A stretch of DNA of 64,000 nucleotides, taken from positions 124,001-188,000 of the forward strand of contig BGZK01000764.1 in assembly GCA_005406025.1 (NCBI GenBank). The letters are read 5' to 3'. Source of the stretch: Eumeta japonica (taxonomy: Eukaryota > Arthropoda > Insecta > Lepidoptera > Psychidae). Below the pieces are notes generated by a model. The model was not told where the DNA came from and ran no database searches. It saw nothing but the letters and a program-made list of their open reading frames with translations. The translations under genes were made by a program, and so were the position numbers. Positions 26,701 to 38,433 of this stretch are shown here, piece by piece (positions within the stretch are counted from its first letter, which is position 1; each line of letters starts with the position of its first letter).

Positions 26701-26900
26701 AAAAGTTAGAACCAAAAAAGTTTGAACAGAAAAATGAAAATAATCAATAATGGAATAAAATAATAAATGATTACTATAATATTATCCATCACAAGCATAT
26801 TTCATTATATGCATACTGACATCACACATAAAAAAATTACAAGGATTTTTTGCTTCCGTTCACTCATTTTTCGTCACTTCCAAATTTAAAACAAAGAGTA
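23750..26900. other. AT-rich DNA, no gene seen
   Basis: A GC-richer patch lies at 23785-23945 next to the 5S-like copy. A plus-strand open frame of 128 codons (25107-25493) is long for chance but is AT-driven, rich in Phe, Ile and Leu, and matches no family I know. No splice or promoter context supports it. Confidence 0.4.
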
Positions 26901-26905
26901 ATTTT

Positions 26906-28972
26906 AAAACCGGCCAAGTTCGTGTCAGACTCTTGAACCGAAGGTTCGGTACTACAACACTATATGTTTGTTTTAAATACTTATAGTAAATTATTTTCAT
27001 TCATTCATTTGCAGATTTTTAGCACGAGCCCCACTCATTTTTGGCCAATTTTCATTTGTTTCATCGAGTTTGCACTGAATCACACCTTATTTTACGCTTA
27101 TATGCATTACTGTTTTTACAATAAAGCAACAATAAACTGATCACATTAAGTATGTACTCACTCACTTAGTGACTGTCAGTTTATATTGAAGTTGCAACAA
27201 ACAAAAGCGGAGCGAAGTTTAAACTTCTTAAGGAGTGAAGAACTATTTTCTGTATTTTTTCAATATTTTAGGCGCAGTATTTTCAAAGATAAAGGGAACT
27301 AATTAATTTTCTTAAATAAAAGTATAAAACCGTTTACTTTAAAATTATAAAAACAATATGTTACATGCTGTACTGTACAATATGATTTTGTCTATGTTTT
27401 TTGCATTTTTTTGATTAAATAATATTTTTTTCTAATATATTCCCCAAAAGCGATGATCATGTTTAATTTTTTTTTTATTTACTTCATTGTTCGTATAATG
27501 CATATCAAATGTCAACTTATTTGATCCCGTAGTTTCAGAGTAAATCGGCTATGACAGATGAGCAGACACACGAGTGGTTTTATAAAAGTTCCGGTTTTTT
27601 TTTACGGATGGAGTTCCGTACCTTCCAATATGAGAAAGGAAAAATGAGAAGTTTTCTACGCAATATAAGAGATATAAGAAAAAATTAGTACCCTTTGCCT
27701 TGATAGACGGCGCTGCTATAAAATCAGATTTCAAAATAAGTAACACTGTTTACATCTGGTTTTATTGTTTTTTTAATTAATCATTTTTAATTGTTTTAAA
27801 ATATATATTGAAAATATTAAACCTAGTATTTTCCAAGATATGGCACTTCCCTATTCGTTTTGTCATAGTTTCCAAATTTGTTTATGCTCATACAATTTTT
27901 GGAAAAAATATATTAATACAAAGTATATTGAAATGTATAAGAAGTAAAATAAACTTCTTTTAAAAAAAGCTATGAAGTTGCACTAATTTATCGTACTTCA
28001 ATTGGGAAAAAACTGTTCTTTTCGTTGATAAGAAACTGATAAAGCAAAGCTTAATAAAGATCGGTTAAGATAAATTTTAGACATCAATACTCTAACTTTT
28101 ATTGACTTCGTAGTGAATTTTATAGGCATACAGAATAATTGTTATTATCCAAAAGTTCATAAAAGACTGTCTGGAATAACAGATTATGGATATTTGAAGT
28201 AAAATATGCAGATTGTTATGATTTGCTTAAAAAAACAAATAACATGAATAATGTTGAAAAGAAAATTCGTCCAAAACTGTAATGTTAGATGCAGCAAAAG
28301 TGAATATATACAAATACATGAAAAAAATACCAATTCACCTTCCAAGAAGCGAAAAATATCATAACTACTATATGTCAGAGCATACATATGTCAGATGAAA
28401 AAGCTATTAGAAAACGAATAGCAGACTGCTTTCACTATAATATTGTTATTTCAACTAAATAACATTATGTATTTCAAAAAAATCTTTCAAATAAATAAAA
28501 TCGAACTAACTTCGATATGGATAAAAATGTAAAATGCTAAAACAAATAAATATTTTATTAGTAACTTTGTCTCATATCCGAGACCATTAAGTATGTCCTA
28601 AGAAATTGAAAAAAAAAAAATGCAAAGGCAACACATAATAAATAATTTCAACGAAAATTATTTTGAACATAAGGAGATATACCGCTTTTGAGTTATTGCC
28701 AAAAGTCTGCGCTTTTCAACAAAAGGACGTAAGTGCCTTTAAGATACTCCCTTTTGCTGACGCACTTTAGTTTACACTAGTTCACGAGTGTCAGTCGACA
28801 TACTTATTTGTTTCTCTAGTTATGGGCAACTAATGTGCTTAAACCTATTCTGTGCGGGTAACATGGAAAAATGTAACAATATAGTTTTTTTCATCTGTAG
28901 TGCATTTATTTGTAATAAGGACTTCGGAACCCTGCAGTAAGCATGGTCCGACATACTCTTGGCCGGTTTTTT
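26906..28972. mobile_element. Probable 2.1-kb DNA transposon with AAAACCGGCCAAG ends
   Basis: The left end AAAACCGGCCAAGTTCGTGT (26906) is matched inverted at the right end by ACTCTTGGCCGGTTTT (ending near 28972). Just inside the right end is GACTTCGGAACCCTGCAG, and inside the left GAACCGAAGGTTCGGTAC, both typical of a widespread insect repeat with these ends. At 27535-27625 an inner piece (GACAGATGAGCAGACACACG then GGAGTTCCGTACC) resembles the inner border of the same family. No transposase is visible, so it is non-autonomous or decayed. Confidence 0.55.
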
Positions 28973-28974
28973 CT

Positions 28975-29686
28975 TAATGTACAATACCTACTTCTTTTTC
29001 CAGATTTATATCTCTATGTAAATATACATGTTAGCTTAATTTTGTATTACGAAAATATTTTATATCATAATAATTATGCAATATACTATTGGAATTATTC
29101 AAATTATTTTATTTTTCAAAATCAGGATAACAATCTTTTAAAAAGTATTTGTCAATATATCATTAGTTAAGGATTCCACATATACAATTTGTTTACTGTA
29201 ACCTTAACCCGAAGTTTCTATGTTTCTTACGCTCCAGACGTTCTACCAGAAATTTTCATTTGAGAATTGAATATGACTTTTTAATGGTTATCACTAGTAT
29301 ATACATATTTACTGAAAAATTATAAGAAAATATTACATAAATACAGCGCGTTTAGAGATCAATGCATGTAAATTACCATTTTTTGATATTAAGCACATAA
29401 ACTCAAATTCAAACCTTCTGAATCGGATATTGTTTTAGTATTTATGGGTTTTAAAAAGAAACAGACGGACATTGATAAGTAATGATTTACACCTTCAAAA
29501 TTAGTTATTTTTCTATAAACGTAGGAGCCATAATGCCCACATTTTACTTATTATGTCTACCGAGTGTCAATACGCTGTCAATGGTGGCCGCCATCGATGC
29601 TTCAAACGTCACTTTAAAAAATTCTCTCCGTCTATTATAATTTCTACGTCCATACTAGAAATATTAAAGTAAGCGAATTATTTATT

Positions 29687-29723
<37 letters not shown>

Positions 29724-30655
29724 AATAGTATACTTTTATATATATATAAAAGTATACATTTTGATTAAATTGACTGTCTGTAGATAATATTCATATAATT
29801 TATTTATTCTGAATCTGAATATTTAATTTAGGCCAGTTTATCTACTTGTCTCTCCCAGTATTAGAAATTGAATGTATACATATAGTGATGGAATCAAAAT
29901 CATTAGGTCCAAATCAGTTCCGAATTAAGAGCGGTAATGACATCTCTCATTAAAAAAAATTGTCAATGTTTTTTTTTTAAATTATCGAGTGAACTTTAAA
30001 ATCCTCCACTTCACGAAAAAGACAGTTTTAAAATTATTTCATATTTTCTATATTTATACACATGCTCATTTAATATTCTAAAATTGTGTCTTCCCCTTTT
30101 CTATATCCGGAGGTACAATTTCGGTAATTTCTAAAAAAGTAACATTAGCAATGTTTATTACGTAAAAAAATAATTTGAATATTCGTAAATTTTACGATAT
30201 AATATAAACAATATGTTATCGAAATTCCCAATGTTTGGTTAAAAGTATATGTAAATTACTAACGAGTCGTAATAAAGCATATTCTCAAATAGTTACAGCC
30301 CTATTAAAATTACCTAATTTTTTTTGTATCTACAAATTGACGCGAGTGCTATTCGTTTTTATTGCATAATTTACTACGAATACATCTTATATTGACGTAC
30401 ATTGATTTACATATTTATTTTGTTTGAGACAGGGGCATAAAAAAATTAACAGAAAAAAAAAATGTCCATTATTATAATAGAAAATATGGGCATTATTTTA
30501 TTAAAATTAACTGATACATATTTAAGTCGAAATCCATTTTGGAGTGCAAAATCTTCTTATCATAACACAAAATTCTATTGCGAAAAGAACACTAATTTAC
30601 TTCTTCAAAGCGGAAAAATATCGTTATGAGATACTCACTTGACAAGTTTTCATTA
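28975..30655. other. AT-rich DNA, no gene seen
   Basis: Contains a TA microsatellite and a perfect palindrome (listed separately). No coding signal was recognised. Confidence 0.5.
29693..29757. repeat. (TA)n tract and perfect 30-bp palindrome
   Basis: A TA run at 29693-29720 is followed by a perfect palindrome at 29728-29757, with arms GTATACTTTTATATA and complement. Confidence 0.9.
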
Positions 30656-30659
30656 TCAA

Positions 30660-31135
30660 ATGAAGGTATATAAATCATAATGATCTGCTGGCGAAACTCG
30701 AATCGGAAAATCGTAGACCAGATGATCACGTGTCGGGACACGACTCGAGCCGGGCGAACAAACTAGTATTCAACACAAATAGTTTGCTCATTCCGCTCGG
30801 GTGCTCTCCCGACACCGAGACTTACGATCTCTCGGGAGCTTCGTCAGCCCGCGGAACAAGAGGGCAGAGGCACGAGGACGCGGCGCGCCGCCGGCCGGCC
30901 ACTGCCGCCGCCGGCGCACGCCGCACGCAATGTTTGATCAACTGCCGCCGAGACAATACTTCGAACGGGAACTTTCTACTTCGAAACTAACTATGGTTAG
31001 AATAATACAAACACAAGTGTAGTGGCGTTCTTTATTTCTGACCCACATAGGTGGCGGGCGGTTTATCGCCTACGATAAACGTGACGGCCGCGGCTGCGGC
31101 GGCGCAGTCCCGCCGTCAAGTCGCTGACTAACGTT
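30660..31135 (+). promoter_or_regulatory. CpG-rich, promoter-like block of an unidentified gene
   Basis: A sharp GC- and CpG-rich island in AT-rich DNA. A TATA-like GGTATATAAATC lies at 30664-30675, upstream of the GC-rich part. At 31063-31080 a perfect inverted repeat TTTATCGCCTACGATAAA contains two GATA-type cores. Open frames across 30730-31022 are rich in Arg and Ala, read in two frames at once, and have no recognisable domain, so they look like the consequence of high GC. A first exon or promoter is the best guess; the gene and even the strand are uncertain. Confidence 0.35.
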
Positions 31136-31689
31136 TCCAGAAGTAATTAATTTACAAATCGGGCCCTCACTTATCGGCTGTATCACGACCTATTAAGGGC
31201 TACCCGTGACACACCTGACTTGTAAGAGAAGGAAGTAAATGAATATCAAAATTCGCCGTTTTCTACCTTTCGCGGGTAGGCAGTGTATGACTTATACTAA
31301 CTATAGGTAGTACAAAATAAAATATAAATCAGTCCAATCTTTTCATTGTTATAAAGAATACTTGCTTGATCGGGCGAACATGGGCGGATCGCTCTACAGC
31401 CTGGGCTGTGAGTTAGTTCGGTCACCATTATTTTCTGCAAGAACAAAGCCTCGTTGAATATTGTACTTTGAAAGAAAAATCTTTGAACAATGTGTCTCTA
31501 TAGAGCAACTGCGGATTCAGTCCTCGAGTAAGGAGGGTCACACAGACAAGGTTCAGTCAGGACTGCTCTAATGCGATTACAGTTGTAAGACAAAAATCCA
31601 GCCCAGGGAGGTCATGACCCCCTATCCCTGGACCTGTTATAGAGGCCAAAAGATTTCTTCCGCGACGCTATAACACGAGCGCTATGCCG

Positions 31690-31925
31690 CAGATATTAAT
31701 GTTGTTTAGGGTAACTTACGGCTGATTCGAAGTGTTCTTTGAGGAGAATTGTGACAGTCTGCAGGATCAGATACTTGTGTAAATTGAAGTCTCTAACGTG
31801 CCACGGGACACCTGTGTCTGTCTTGTTTTGAATGACTTGTAGGTGCATCTTGTATGAATATATATGCGCGGAGACTATTCTAACATAGGTGAGGACTGGA
31901 CGTACACACATTTTAGATAATGTGA
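31690..31925 (-). mobile_element. Jockey-type non-LTR retrotransposon remnant
   Basis: The minus-strand frame 31696-31911 reads CVRPVLTYVRIVSAHIYSY, then LQVIQNK, VPWHVRDFNLHKYL and LLKEHFESAVSYP. This is the conserved stretch after the reverse transcriptase in Jockey-clade ORF2 proteins (R-P-V-TY, LQ-IQNK, PW-VRN--LH-DL). Only this C-terminal piece remains. GC-richer flanks at 31370-31690 probably belong to the same or a neighbouring element but could not be assigned. Confidence 0.7.
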
Positions 31926-32037
31926 CTACGCAAGAACAGCTTACTTCAAGGGTTGGTCATCGGGAAGAGACGGCCAAGGCAAAAGGTCGCTCTATCCCGG
32001 GCGAGCTTTCTATGTTAATTGAAATTAAGTTTTGGAT

Positions 32038-32331
32038 CTAAAGTGACTCCGCGGTGACACTTCTGTGACACAGGAGATAGGTCGGTAGAACAGTTTCAGT
32101 GGGGGAGGGGATCTCCGATCGGCCTGTCAAGAAGTACGCTGCTATACTCCTTTCAGGGTCGACCTCGATCACCACTTCCTCACCAGTCGCCGAGGACGTC
32201 GTTCGCTGTTTGTAGGTGGGGTGGGGCTCTGGGCCGTAAGTCTGGTGTGTATAGTGCCATATCATGTTCCGAGTGCCGACAACCAACACCCTCAACTGTG
32301 AATCGTACGGCGCGAAAATCGCATTTTGCAC
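32038..32331 (-). other. Unrecognised 97-codon open frame
   Basis: The frame starts at an ATG and ends at TAG, with a composition more balanced than AT-driven chance frames and several acidic stretches (GEEVVIEVDPERS). I do not recognise a family. It sits next to the Jockey remnant and may be part of a retroelement or a small gene. No splice sites or promoter were identified. Confidence 0.2.
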
Positions 32332-33045
32332 ATAAATTGATCAGCTTTTTGAAGGTTTACCGAGTCTTCACTACCCGGGTATACGATGTATCTGATACAC
32401 TTGCAATCTTAAATTTTTATTATTCCTTATGAAATATAAATGTTATTTCTATATATCTATAAAAATACACTTTTCCATTTCGAAATACGGATGATTATAC
32501 TTATTACCGCGATAAAAACATCTATAAATGTAAACAAAATTTAACTCGTATATTTATACTATGTATATAGAATGGAGTGAGCAGATTTTTTCATCTCGTA
32601 CACATACCACACCGAAAGATTCTATTGTATGACTAGTTAGTTCGTTCTGTCTATAGTTCTAACTGTAACTAATTATTATTTAGTTATATTTGCAATTAAT
32701 ATTTTATAAGTCTTATCCATAAAAGCTCCAGTTAAATATCTTAACTTCAATCTTTCGACTGTGTGACATCAATATGATCTTGATGATCAATAAAGAATAT
32801 AATTGTCGACGGGCCTCTTCCACCATCTCCTTTTAAATTGAATTTTAATGGAATGTCATTTTTAAAATAAATTAATGTTGTGTTCCACGTCTTTCTCTCA
32901 ACTGTTTGTAGCTATAACAAACATTAAAATGAGGCTGTGGAACGCAAATTTTATTTTTGAAGTGACTTTTTGTTAAACGTCAGTTTAAAATGAGAGGTTC
33001 TAAGAAGAGGAATGGGTTCTAAGTGTCTCCTGTTTTTATTTACAT

Positions 33046-33650
33046 CTAGCTGTCCACCCGCGGTTTCGCCCTCGTGGACATCATGTCTTCCTTCATCTTT
33101 TATATGGAACGACTTTACTGTCAATACCAATCTTGATCCCGCTTTTGATTCTAATCTCGATCCGACACCCAGTTCCGACCCTAGTCCTGTTCTCAATGTA
33201 GATCCCAGTCCTCGTTTTCAATTCTGTTCCACATTCCCTTTTGAAGTTTCGATACTGTTAATGCTTACGGGTTCAATTCGTACGAAGCCTGTAGAAATGC
33301 TGGTATCTAATTAATATGTATGCTGTATTATTCGACGATAGTGAAGTTTTCTGTTTGTGTAGTATTTTATATATTATACAACCCCCACTGATACCCCCTT
33401 CCCGGTATAACTTTTTTCCTGACATCCGATTTAAATGCAATAAAGCGTTTATTCTGGTTCAAGCCAAAAACTATCTACCAGTGGAAACAGCTCAGTAATT
33501 TTAAGAGATATGTGTGACGAGACAGACAAAACAATTTAAAAATCGTTGTTTTCTCTTATGTTAACTTTCTCTCATGGTCCCCTATCCATTTAGACATATA
33601 TTTTTAATATACATACATATCGGATGATACTATTTTATTATATGTATAGA
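33046..33650 (-). mobile_element. Non-autonomous Helitron, 605 bp, both ends present
   Basis: The minus strand starts TCTATAC at 33650 after a host A and ends in CTAG at 33046. The 3' end box GTCCACCCGCGGTTTCGCCC lies next to it. The interior (33120-33250) carries the same degenerate GATCCCG / GATTCT units as the copy at 3763-4365, and the inner right part (GACATCCGATTTAAAT near 33421) also matches that copy. The 3' flank on the minus strand is A rather than the usual T. Open frames here are chance readings. Confidence 0.75.
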
Positions 33651-34115
33651 TAAATCGTAATAATGTGTTTCCTTACGACAAACTAGTATTGAATAATTAA
33701 TATAGGTACACAAACCGTTAATGTGGTATTCGCTTTGTGCGGAGTCATAGACGATGGGAATCAAATCGACGTTATAGTTTACGGCGGATAATTTAGGCGT
33801 GTTAAAAGGCTGTTTTAAGCACACAAAAGAAATTTTATATTTTAGGTTATTGAAAAAATCGCAAAAAAACCGCCATATATGGGTATTTTCAAGGAGTTTA
33901 TAAAGGTCAATTTTAAACCTATTTCGAAGTTTCTTTTTTAAAATTTTAATTGTTTTGTTGAAAACACACTCAATAAGTGAAAAGATTTTTTTCTTGTGGA
34001 CTGGTGCAAGACTACGACAAAAAAGTTTAAAAGGGGACATTGCAACAGGTATATAACTGCAAACAAATATTGTACTATCAACTACGGTCTTCTTACAAAA
34101 CAGCAATCTAAACAA
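33630..34115 (-). other. Unrecognised 161-codon open frame
   Basis: This is the second-longest open frame in the window after Rrp40. It is Lys-, Ile- and Phe-rich (AT-driven) and begins MFRLLFCKKTVVD. It has no clear signal peptide, membrane segment pattern or domain that I recognise. Its end overlaps the Helitron border by 20 bases. It may be a transposon-encoded remnant or chance; I do not call it a gene. Confidence 0.15.
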
Positions 34116-34775
34116 TGGTTGTTTGAAAAATACGATTTATCTATTTTACTTATAAAGTCATGACGCGTAAAGTGTGAATTTATTTTATCTACATCAAGCG
34201 CTTAAGTACTTAACTGAGGTTTTCCCAAATAGACAAGGTCAAGATTTTTCACTAAAACATACGTATTTATTAATTCTTTTGATAGAATGCAGTGATTGAA
34301 ATCGCGCTTGCAACATGCGAAGGGATTTCACTGATTTCAGATTTCCAAAAAATTTTAAATCAACATTTTTCGTAGGTTTTGAGAAATGAAAAAAAAAATA
34401 TTTTTTTTTTGTTTTAGCAATGTTTTTTTTATAAATATTTTTTAAACTATTGAACCAATCGTTTCCTAATCCAATCAACTCTATTCCTAATAAAACTGAG
34501 TTCAATACTTTACAATTGATCGAAAGTAGGTTCATTTGTTAATAAAATATCGTATACAAAAAAAATCATAAGCGAGTTTTTTTGTAGTAAGTTTTAAATT
34601 TAAAAAACATATATATATTTTTGCGCTTAAATAAGTGCGTCGAACGTTGCAAGTTTCGTTAAAATAAAATTGTATTAATCAAATGTTATTTTCAACGAAA
34701 AGTGTTCAAAAAGTATTTTTTTCAAATAACTTTTACATTCAAGAAATATTTGGTCAACGCCAGTTAATTGAAAAA

Positions 34776-34994
34776 GGGGTTATCCGTAAATAACGTCACA
34801 CGTTTGGTGACAATGCGCGACAAGGATTTCGGATTTGTGACGTCAAATCCGAAATCGAAAAAAGGTTTATGTCTTTTATTTTTTCCAATATTTAAAGTAT
34901 TTTGAACAAAAAAAAATGTAGAAACTGCTGTTTTCATTTACGTTTTCATTTCAAAAAGCTTACAATTTATGTGACGTAATTTATTAATGACCCC
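34776..34994. mobile_element. Small MITE, about 220 bp
   Basis: The left end GGGGTTATCCGTAAATAACG (continuing TCACAC) is matched inverted at the right end by GTGACGTAATTTATTAATGA followed by CCCC. The arms are about 26 bases with several mismatches. The interior is non-coding, with a local inverted pair around GGATTTCGGATTTGTGACGT. Confidence 0.6.
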
Positions 34995-36441
34995 TAAAAT
35001 TGAGCAACAAAAAGCATCGAATGCCGCAAGATTCGTTCAAATTGGTTGCTTTGTTTAAAACACATTATAAACAAAATATTTTAAAAATATCAATCAAGTC
35101 ATTTTTAAATGCTTCTAATAATTGCAAAATAAAACGTTGATGACTGAGCGTGAAAATGTGGTGAATATTTTTTTCCTTTTCATGCTTTTTACACTCGAAA
35201 ACATTATTTTTCAAAATATCTAATAACGTGGTAACTTTTGATGCTGACATATAAGGTCAATTATTCCCTTTTTTTTAATAAATATTTTGGTAGCTTGTTT
35301 AGTGTAATGGATAAACGAATAGAGGCTGGAAGTGAGTTTATTGAATAAGAAGTTTAAGAGCTAGCAATGTTTTCAAGAAGAAATTTTAAGAAATCTGGTT
35401 TTATCATACATCTCTTGACAACATGAAAGGCTGTCGGTAGACGTTGCGTTTACTACTGCGCATAACACCTGTGCAGCTAAAAATAACCATTTTAAGCATT
35501 TTCTTAAATATCTTTTAAAAATTATGAAAAATACGAATTTAATATTGCCAGACATTTTGATTATTGTTAACAATAATAGGACAGAAGTAAATTTATATTA
35601 TATACTTAATGACAGACACAATGGAATCAATTAAAGTTTGAGAGTAATTAAATTAAATGAAACATAATATTTAATAAATCAATGTATAAATAACAGCGTT
35701 ATAAAAGCACTAAACAATTCTGTCTCATTTCCTTATTAAAGAATTTATTAATTTTGTCAATGTGTTCAAAATATGTAATTTTTTATATCAGTTGTAGATG
35801 TCTCTTTCTTATGTTTAAGTACTGAGATTATTAAGATTGAAATTGAAAATTCAACTTCCCCAACCGAATAGAAATCGAATTGAAAATCACATGATTAATT
35901 TGAATGCCTGTAATAACTCACTAGTGGTAAATAAACAAATTATATTTTTTTTTTTTATATAAATCTAACGTAATCAAACACAGATTAACGTAAATACACT
36001 AAAAATAAACATATTTTTGAAAAAAATCACAAGAGATTAAGGAGGGGTGAAGGAGGAGTAGATAAACATTTTTACTATGATGTTTAAAAACGATCCTAAT
36101 AATACACACTATTAAGTGTACCTAATAAGTGTAGACTATTATGTGTACCTAATTTTTAAAAATATAATTGGTACGACGATAATAAGCATAAAGGCAGTGG
36201 CACGAAAAAACGGATCACGGCGTCAAGTGATTATACCAACACAGTAATATTAGTAGGCTAATGGCCCCACTAAGTAACTATGACTTAATAACTATGCCTT
36301 AAACACCAAGTAACTACTTGGTTTTTTAAACTCAACTTTCATACCACGGATTGTACCACTTCAACGTTTTACGGGAGTATTTCTCACACAATATTTTAAT
36401 TATCAATACTGAAATTACGAAACAATGTATTAAAAATAAGA
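34995..36441. other. AT-rich DNA, no gene seen
   Basis: Only low-complexity A/T tracts and short degenerate repeats (AGTGTACCTAATAAGTGTAG near 36115). No coding was recognised. Confidence 0.5.
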
Positions 36442-36552
36442 AAAATAAATACATTTCTTAGCGATTTGTGTGAGTGGTAAACAATATAGTACTTGATCTC
36501 TAGTATTATATTGTTTATCACTCACACAAATCGCTAAGAAATGTATTTATAT
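36442..36552. repeat. Long near-perfect hairpin, arms about 50 bp
   Basis: The left arm (AAATACATTTCTTAGCGATT at about 36446, continuing through TGTGTGAGTGGTAAAC) is repeated inverted after a loop of about 10 bases, ending ATCGCTAAGAAATGTATTT near 36548. Only two or three mismatches were seen over about 50 pairs. If transcribed it would fold into a long RNA hairpin. A recently formed fold-back or MITE is the simplest source. Confidence 0.85.
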
Positions 36553-37722
36553 TTTAGGTACATACCTAAAAACAATAGAATATAAACATTCAACATATAC
36601 AGATTTTCCATTATCTTAAAATAATTATGTTGCCTATTTGCGTATACAACAGCTGATCTAAGTAGATCAGTGGTACAGCAAAATTCTACCGTAAATACAT
36701 AAAAAAAGACCCTTCTCTTTTTTCTTGTCAGCTTCATATATGGCACTACACGGTAGAGCCTACATGCATTTGCGTTTATAATCCTGTTCCAAATTGCCCT
36801 TCTTTTTTTGTGTAAAGATAAACAAAGAAAAGGGGAATTATGGACATAACTGCTTGTTAACATCATGCGGATTCAGTCGCTAGCGGTACACGGTCGCAAC
36901 CTCTAAAGATTTTTCATGCTGCCTCATCTGAAAACTTGATTTGTATAAATATTTATTCATCAAATGGTGAATTATTTATACATATAAGCAAGCTTAATAC
37001 GTTTTCCGACTCATCATTCTAATAAATTTTATCTTACAACACTCGTTGAATAAAATGAAATTCTATAAATATGGGTAGACTGGGTACGATTGTACCAACG
37101 CGATTATTGCTGAAACTACAGGAAGGGGTTTAAGGAAAAAGATATACGGAATTCACGTTTTGACATGTGTCCTGGTGTTGTTTCGCACTCCTCGCGCTCT
37201 CTACACTTATCGCTTATTGCAATTTGTAAATAAAAAGTAGGGTTTCTTTTTGTTTACTTATTATATGATTTGTTTTGTATTTTGTCTTAGATGTATATAG
37301 GAAGAGTTGCAGTAAGGAAACTTGAATTTGATGTATCCGACTGCAAATATTCGTCATGTTTACATCATCTTGTTTCCATTTTTTTAGTTCACTTCTAAGT
37401 AGTCCGACTGTTCTAATTTTTAAAATTACTATTTTTTTTCATAATAATCATAACGTTTTAAATTAACAATTTTACTGATTTGCTCCTTTTTTTTGTTAGA
37501 TGAATTGTAGTCCTGTATAGTTGCAACACCAACGATGTCTATTTTGAAATGTTTTGTTGTATCCATTATAACCTAGTTTAACTAACTACCATATAGTGTA
37601 TTATCTATGACCTAGTTCAATGAGTTCAATGTTGTAGGGATATAATCTGAAAATATTTTTCATTTATAAATAAAATATATTTTGTGTTCGGAGGCAAAGG
37701 CTTTGTCTTTTCAATTTCAATA
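36553..37722. other. 5' flank of Rrp40, no other gene seen
   Basis: AT-rich. No TATA box or initiator could be assigned with confidence. Minus-strand frames here are short chance readings. Confidence 0.4.
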
Positions 37723-38433
37723 ATGAAAGTATCAGTAGGTGATGTAGTTCTGCCGGGTGATTTTTGCGACGAGATATTGCAGGCGGGTGAAAAAGCTAAG
37801 GTGATCTTGGGCCCTGGTCTTAGGAAAGACATCGATAGAGTCCATATGACAAAAGCTGGTATTTTAAAGAAACGTCCTCCTAATACCTATTGGATAGATA
37901 ACCGTCAAAAGCGATACGTACCTGCCAAAGGAGAAAACGTCATTGGAGTAGTCGTGCAAAAGGCAGGAGATGTCTTTCGTGTTGATATTGGTTCTGTGAA
38001 CACTGCAGCCCTCTCGTATTTATCTTTTGAAAATGCTACGAAGAAAAACAGACCTGACGTACGTATTGGGGACGTCATTTACGCAAAACTTCTGGTAGCT
38101 AGTAAAGATATGGAGCCTGAACTCGTCTGCGTGGACTCATATGGGAAGAAAGGCCGTCTAGGTGTATTAAATGACGGTTTTATTTTCAACTGTTCTCTTA
38201 ATCTCGTTAGGAAAATTTTAAATCCGAGTTGCCCTTTGATAGACTCCATTAAAAATGAGTGGCCATTTGAATTTGCTGCAGGAATGAATGGAAAAATTTG
38301 GATCAAAGCTAAAACCTTAAGAGAAACGGTTGCAGTAGGGAATGCTATATTAGGCTCTGAATATCTCAGCAGTCGGGAAATCAAAAGTATGTGTAACAAC
38401 ATTGCTAATATTCTTGCATCACATATTCAGTGA
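37723..38433 (+). CDS. Rrp40: RNA exosome complex component Rrp40 (EXOSC3)
   Basis: Single-exon gene of 236 codons plus TGA. The frame is open upstream to 37684, but the first ATG (37723) gives the family N-terminus MKVSVGDVVLPGD, so that start was chosen. Domains in order: N-terminal barrel (about 1-55; PGDFCDEIL, ILGPGLR), S1-type RNA-binding domain (about 65-140; RYVPAKGENVIGVVVQKAGD, FRVDIGS, RIGDVIYAKL), and a KH-like domain with the exosome GxNG signature GMNG at 187-190 followed by KIWIKAKTLRET. Length matches insect Rrp40 (about 230) and is shorter than the human protein. Rrp40 is one of three cap subunits that thread RNA into the exosome for 3'-5' processing and decay, in nucleus and cytoplasm. 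It has no catalytic residues of its own. Lack of introns is normal for a short gene. Antisense frames over it are shadows. Confidence 0.96.
   Translation: MKVSVGDVVLPGDFCDEILQAGEKAKVILGPGLRKDIDRVHMTKAGILKKRPPNTYWIDNRQKRYVPAKGENVIGVVVQKAGDVFRVDIGSVNTAALSYLSFENATKKNRPDVRIGDVIYAKLLVASKDMEPELVCVDSYGKKGRLGVLNDGFIFNCSLNLVRKILNPSCPLIDSIKNEWPFEFAAGMNGKIWIKAKTLRETVAVGNAILGSEYLSSREIKSMCNNIANILASHIQ

Noticed and set aside
33012..33314. 100-codon plus-strand frame rich in Pro, Ser and Asp
   Set aside because: A reading of the degenerate GATCCC-type units in the Helitron, not a gene.
38079..38402. 107-codon minus-strand frame
   Set aside because: Antisense shadow of the intact Rrp40 gene.
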